From NCBI RefSeq assembly GCF_040054535.1, contig NC_090782.1, forward strand, positions 18,996,001-19,060,000: a stretch of 64,000 nucleotides of DNA, in the 5' to 3' direction. The notes beneath the pieces were generated by a model. The model worked only from the letters and a program-made list of their open reading frames with translations, had not been told where the DNA came from and did no database searches. This stretch comes from Antennarius striatus. Lineage: Eukaryota; Chordata; Actinopteri; Lophiiformes; Antennariidae. Positions 59,401 through 64,000 of the stretch are shown here, piece after piece (the first letter of the stretch is position 1; every line of letters begins with the position of its first letter). Made by a program: the position numbers and the translations under genes.

Positions 59401-60982
59401 ATGCTGGACCTAAATTAGCCTGAGTTTGTGCAGGACTGCAGTTGCTTTAAAAGTGAAGCAGATCTCACAAATATGCATGAGCTCGAAATCAACAGTTTTG
59501 CATTTGTTTCCCACAGACGGCGGGCAGCACATGTAAATCTGCACCTACCATATGTCAAAGGCTAAGGTTTACTGGACTGTGAATACTCAGCATAATGCCT
59601 GTGGACGGGGTAAGGTGGTGGTGGTGGGGGGTCCCTGTAGGATGCACAACAAACAAGAAGCATAATGATGACATTTAGTAAGAGGGTAATGCAATCCCTG
59701 ACAGCATGGGACAGTGTGAGAAAGGCTTGCACTCTATTACACCTGTATTGTGGTATAAACCAGACCAGAGTGCTGCAGCTCTGAGCAGCACACTGCTGAT
59801 CCCTCTGTTATTCTGACAGGGAAACGTCTTGAAAACATTGTTTTTGGCATCAATGAAAACCAGCAGGCATCTGATACTCATACACTGATGGCTCTGTGAA
59901 AATTCCCACAGTGCTCTTGCAGTTTTGTTTTGTGTCATTTGTAATAGGATTTAGATAACCCAGCTTTTATGATGGCTTTTTTTATTTACATTGGAGCTGT
60001 CGCACAACTCCAGCTGCCTGCTCCACAAGAAGAATATAAAAAATCATTGAAAGAAACTGTGGAGAACCAACTTTATTTAGAGAATTTTCTCTCCACTAAC
60101 ATTCAAGTGTGTCATTTCCTGCACAATTTAGTTAAGACCTGATTAACGTGCTGCGAACAATAAAACTAACCTCAGTTATATAACAGAGACTTTGAGCCAC
60201 AGTAAAAAAGGGAAAAAGCTGCTAAAAGCAGTCAACTTGGTCATAACCAGACAACTAAACTGTTAAAGTGAAGCAAAGTTAGAGGAAGCTTTTGCTAAAG
60301 TGGGTTAAAGCTATTCAGGCGCTTAACCAGCCCACAGTGTAAACCATTAGTTTTATATGGCGTTTCCTTGTTTGCATGCTTTTTTGAGTCCACCTTTGGG
60401 GACATCATGAATGAAATGCGGACAGACACTAACTAGCTCCTCTGCTGCTGGGCTTATTCATCGGTTGGAGGAAGCTGGTCGGCGCTGAAGTCGTCCAGCT
60501 GAAGTCATGTCTGTGACTCAGTCTCCCGTCTCTCTCCATCATCTGTCCTGTCGCTTTCATTCATTTGTCATTTGTTCCTACAATTAGTGCATTATGTCAA
60601 ATTATAAAATAAAAAGCTTCATTTTAATTGCATGCAATTGCAACTACTGAGCCCCTTCTGTCTTGTATAGCTGATATTGAAATATCACCATGGTTAGAAT
60701 TTAACAAGGCTTCTCTCATAGAACGATAAAGCACTAAATAAATGGAAATTCCATTCGGGTAGCAATTAGTCTGTTTTACTGAGTGCATTAAACTTAAATA
60801 TTCCCTTTTATATCCAAACAAATGTTTGGTTCCCATGAACACTGAGGAGTAAATACGGGAAAAAATGCATTAAGTCAACATAAAGATGTATTTGTCACCT
60901 TTTCAACTTTGTGGTCAAGTAATAGCAGTAATTATATCAACCCCTGTGTTGTCTTTGCCTTTCAGTTAAGAAGTGTGTCTCT

Positions 60983-61079
60983 ATGCATGTGTTTGGGATG
61001 AAGCACCTGTGGGACTTCCTCTTCCTCCTGCTTATCCTCCTCTACCTGTTTGGAGTCATCACATCACAAGTCAACCCAG
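60983..61079 (+). CDS. ddr2: First coding exon (signal peptide) of discoidin domain receptor 2, partial
   Basis: An exon opens after TTTCAG at 60965 and closes at CCAG/GTAAGT (61079). ATG codons at 60983 and, in frame, 60998 start a leader of the form MKHLWDFLFLLLILLYLFGV followed by ITSQVNPG. The leucine-rich core is a typical signal peptide. The QVNP just after it matches the mature N terminus of human DDR2 (AQVNPA), and the exon ends one base into the next codon, as that alanine would require. DDR2 is a collagen-activated receptor tyrosine kinase. Human DDR2 lies directly downstream of UAP1 on the same strand, as here. The discoidin and kinase exons are not in the window. The identification rests on a short match plus synteny. 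Confidence 0.75.
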
Positions 61080-62257
61080 GTAAGTCTGAAGAAGCAAACC
61101 GCATTTCTATTCATCTTCCACTTAAGAGAGCTCATATTCAGGAGTTTCGTATCCTGTAAAATTATTTTTGTGAGTTTTGGGTAAGTTTTTGTAATTGAGA
61201 TTTTGGATAAGTGCTGTTTTGTGGGAGCCATGCGGTCCTCTCTCTTTGGTTTAGCGTCTTTGATCCCAGCATGTAGAACTTTCTCCAGCTCTCCCTCCAC
61301 TATACGGGGGTTTTTTGTGATGTCAATGCAAAAATAAACAGCTTTTTTTTTTTTTTTTACAAGGAACTGGACTAGCATCATTTGGTGGGCAGCAACACTG
61401 TCAAATAGGAACCAGAACCAAAAGTATAATATTGGTTTATGTAGGCGATGTAAAAAATATTTATTATGTTTATTTGATATTTCTTTCTTTGTCAAATAGA
61501 TAATGACTGTGTACTGAGATCTAAATGGTGACGGTTCTGCCACAGAGGTCACACTGAAGTCATTAAGCAGGGATTAATAAGAAAAAAAAACTGGAAAATA
61601 AAACACCCCATCATTTCCACACATTTCTCCAGTCCTCTTACACTTATGAAAGTCTTTAATATAATATTCTATGTCCTTATGCAATTGTAAATCTAATTTC
61701 TTTTGGGATTGTGAGCTCTTGGGTGGATATTTGGGTGTCCCTGTCTCTCATTGGTCATAATTGCCAAAGGAAAATCACAACAATACATTATTCAAACAAA
61801 GATTTTAATTCTTGCTTGCCTGACATTAACAGTTCTTCCATGTGTACGTACACACTGGAAAACTATCTCTCCATGTTCATCATTTATTTGTTCTTTGTTT
61901 GCTCCAAGGGTAACAGGATACAAGGAGGCAGAGTTTCATCAAAAGCTTAAAAGCAGTGAGGAAATAAAGTGAGAAGCTGTGCGAGTTAGAGATCATAAAA
62001 TGAAGTGAAGTAGTGTTGGTATTCTGTAGTTTCTTCCAAGCTTATATCTCAATGAAAGCTAAATTTCTGACCATTTTAATGACACACGAATGCATCATAG
62101 GCAGATGGAAACACTCAGGTTTTCAGTACCAAACTTTTTGACAGTGAATATTTAATGAGGCATTTCATTTCAGCCTCGCATAAGAAAGGGTTTGAATGTT
62201 TGAGTGTTGTGGGAGAAACTCCCTTTGCCTTTCTGTCTTCTTACTGTGTTTTTTACA

Positions 62258-62398
<141 letters not shown>

Positions 62399-62539
62399 CC
62401 TGCTCACATGCATATGCCTACATGCACACGCATACTGTGGATCCAGCTAGCCCACTGGAGTCTGTGGCTAGTGCATACCAGACATTCTGACAGCAGGAAA
62501 GTCCATTGAAAAAGGCTCTGCCTTTCTTTCTACTACTTG

Positions 62540-62576
62540 CGTGCACATGTGTGTGTGTGTGTGTGTGTGTGCGTGC

Positions 62577-62611
<35 letters not shown>

Positions 62612-62641
62612 CGTGCGTGTGTGCGTGTGTATGTGTGTGTT
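62540..62641. repeat. (GT)n microsatellite with GCGT interruptions
   Basis: A tract of about 100 bp, 140 bp from the preceding one, interrupted by GCGTGCGTGCGT and by AT steps. Confidence 0.95.
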
Positions 62642-63953
62642 TCCCCATTTTTGACCACTCATAAGTCATGGAAAGGACTGTCGGTGCATCTGATCAAGGT
62701 CAAAGTTTAGTAAGTTCAACCTTAAAGTTTTGCAACAATAATCTGATCTACGGGGGATTTTTTTTTTTAGAATCAAAAGACTCTCGCCTGTGGTGTCAGG
62801 CTGACGTAAAGGAACAGGTTAAATTAACTCATAGTTCTCTCTGATGCTGTAGATCTGCTACAATGAAAAGGGTCACTTTTCCACAGTCTAGAAATATTCA
62901 TGGCTGAATTTAGTGGAGTTGAGATGTTTAGTGATGCCAACTTTCCCCTGTTTAAAATTCTCAAGCAGTGGAGTTACACCATCCCTGTCTTTTCCATTTT
63001 AGGTGTGGAAATGTGCAAAGGGCCTTGAAAGAACAAATATCAAGCAAGCTATTGTTTAGTGTCTGGATCTTTGCAGTAAAATTAAAGTGAAGAAACAAAT
63101 GAGTGTGTTAGACCTTTATCTGTGCACCCCAACTCTAATCCAAAAACCCACAACTTCAGCAAAAATAACAGTAAAGCATTCTTACGCAATATGTATTTTG
63201 CTGTTATTGTTTTATTTAGTCCAATATAATGTTGAGCAAAAAATACCTCATGTTAACACTGCTGCCTTGGTATTTGATGAGTTGATTCAGATTACTGATG
63301 TTATAACATGTAATATATATTACATGTTCTATCACAAGACGTTTTAACGCAAAGCCTTTGTGAAAAGAAATGTGTGTTTGTTGTTTCTCTTTGTGATCAC
63401 ATTCCATTACATGCAACTGAATACACTTGTGGTCCACAGAACAAGATGTAAACAGACTAGAGTTGTGTTACCACCTTATCAAGTTGTGGTGAGTGTGTTT
63501 ACAAACAGTGTGTGTCTTTCTAGCAGACGTAAAGGAAGTCGCTAGAATCGAGGATTGCGGAACAAGAATTGTTGTGAATTGATTTTTTTGTTTTGTTTGC
63601 TTTAACAGTCATTTTGATGATGCAAAAATATTACAGTAATGGGGGTTTTGAGAACAAATGAGATCAGTGGGAGAACCAAAACAGTGAAGTTGTGGGCAGA
63701 GCTATGATGCAAAAATAAACTAATGATAAAACAGAGCAATTGAAAGCTGCTTCACTGGCTACACATGAAGAATAAAAACCTTTTCATATCACAAGTTTAT
63801 TATAATATGTATTTAGATATGTCCTCATACCACTTGGAACTTCTATCCCTTCAAGTAAACAAACTGTTCTAACTTTATTAAGATGTAATAAAGCAGGCAG
63901 GAAATTTAAAAGCAACACAGCCAAACTGCAGTCTTATAGGTATGGTGTTGCAG

Positions 63954-63954
<1 letters not shown>

Positions 63955-64000
<46 letters not shown>
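63955..64000. repeat. (GT)n microsatellite cut by the window end
   Basis: A pure GT run of at least 46 bp that continues beyond the sequence given. Confidence 0.95.

Noticed and set aside
61064-61552. Minus-strand open frame of 162 codons with an NPR...ELEKVLHAGI stretch that faintly recalls a Tc1-type transposase helix
   Set aside because: The likeness covers about 20 residues only, part of the frame is a poly-A/T tract, and it overlaps the ddr2 exon on the other strand.

Overview
This is a stretch of vertebrate nuclear DNA, almost certainly from a ray-finned (teleost) fish. The signs are multi-exon genes with GT-AG introns, short introns of about 0.1 to 3 kb, long dinucleotide microsatellites, and dispersed repeats of kinds common in fish genomes. 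The proteins are close to their human orthologues but carry teleost-like differences. I rebuilt the gene models by hand from splice sites and reading phase; every complete model closes to a multiple of three, but none was checked against transcripts or a database.

Layout: (1) 2835-9075 (+), a complete 13-exon class 4 semaphorin, probably sema4e. (2) 11829-15587 (-), a complete 6-exon scamp4, facing the semaphorin tail to tail. (3) 17142-28189 (+), chaf1a, the large subunit of chromatin assembly factor 1, arranged head to head with scamp4 across a 1.5 kb promoter region. (4) 31533-36556 (-), an 11-exon ubxn6, tail to tail with chaf1a. (5) 39457-48275 (+), a 9-exon uap1 plus one recognisable cassette exon, head to head with ubxn6. 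(6) 60983-61079 (+), the signal-peptide exon of what is very probably ddr2; the rest of that gene lies beyond the window. The 12.7 kb between uap1 and this exon and the last 2.9 kb hold mostly microsatellites and repeats.

The genes do not form a pathway; they share a neighbourhood. In human, CHAF1A and UBXN6 are tail-to-tail neighbours on 19p13.3 and SCAMP4 is on the same arm, while UAP1 and DDR2 are same-strand neighbours on 1q23.3. Both human regions belong to one ancient vertebrate paralogy group, so the window joins two related synteny blocks.

Points most worth checking: an in-frame 42-nt cassette exon in uap1 at the place of the human AGX1/AGX2 splice choice; a GC-AG first intron in ubxn6; a chaf1a stop codon that appears to be split across its last intron; the apparent lack in fish chaf1a of the HP1-binding segment and of one PCNA-contact aromatic; UPR/CRE-type sites in the uap1 promoter; and several mobile-element remnants (a piggyBac-like MITE, a tRNA-derived SINE, a LINE tail, a possible Harbinger fragment and a foldback element). 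I found no prokaryotic system, CRISPR array, viral gene or plainly new gene family.
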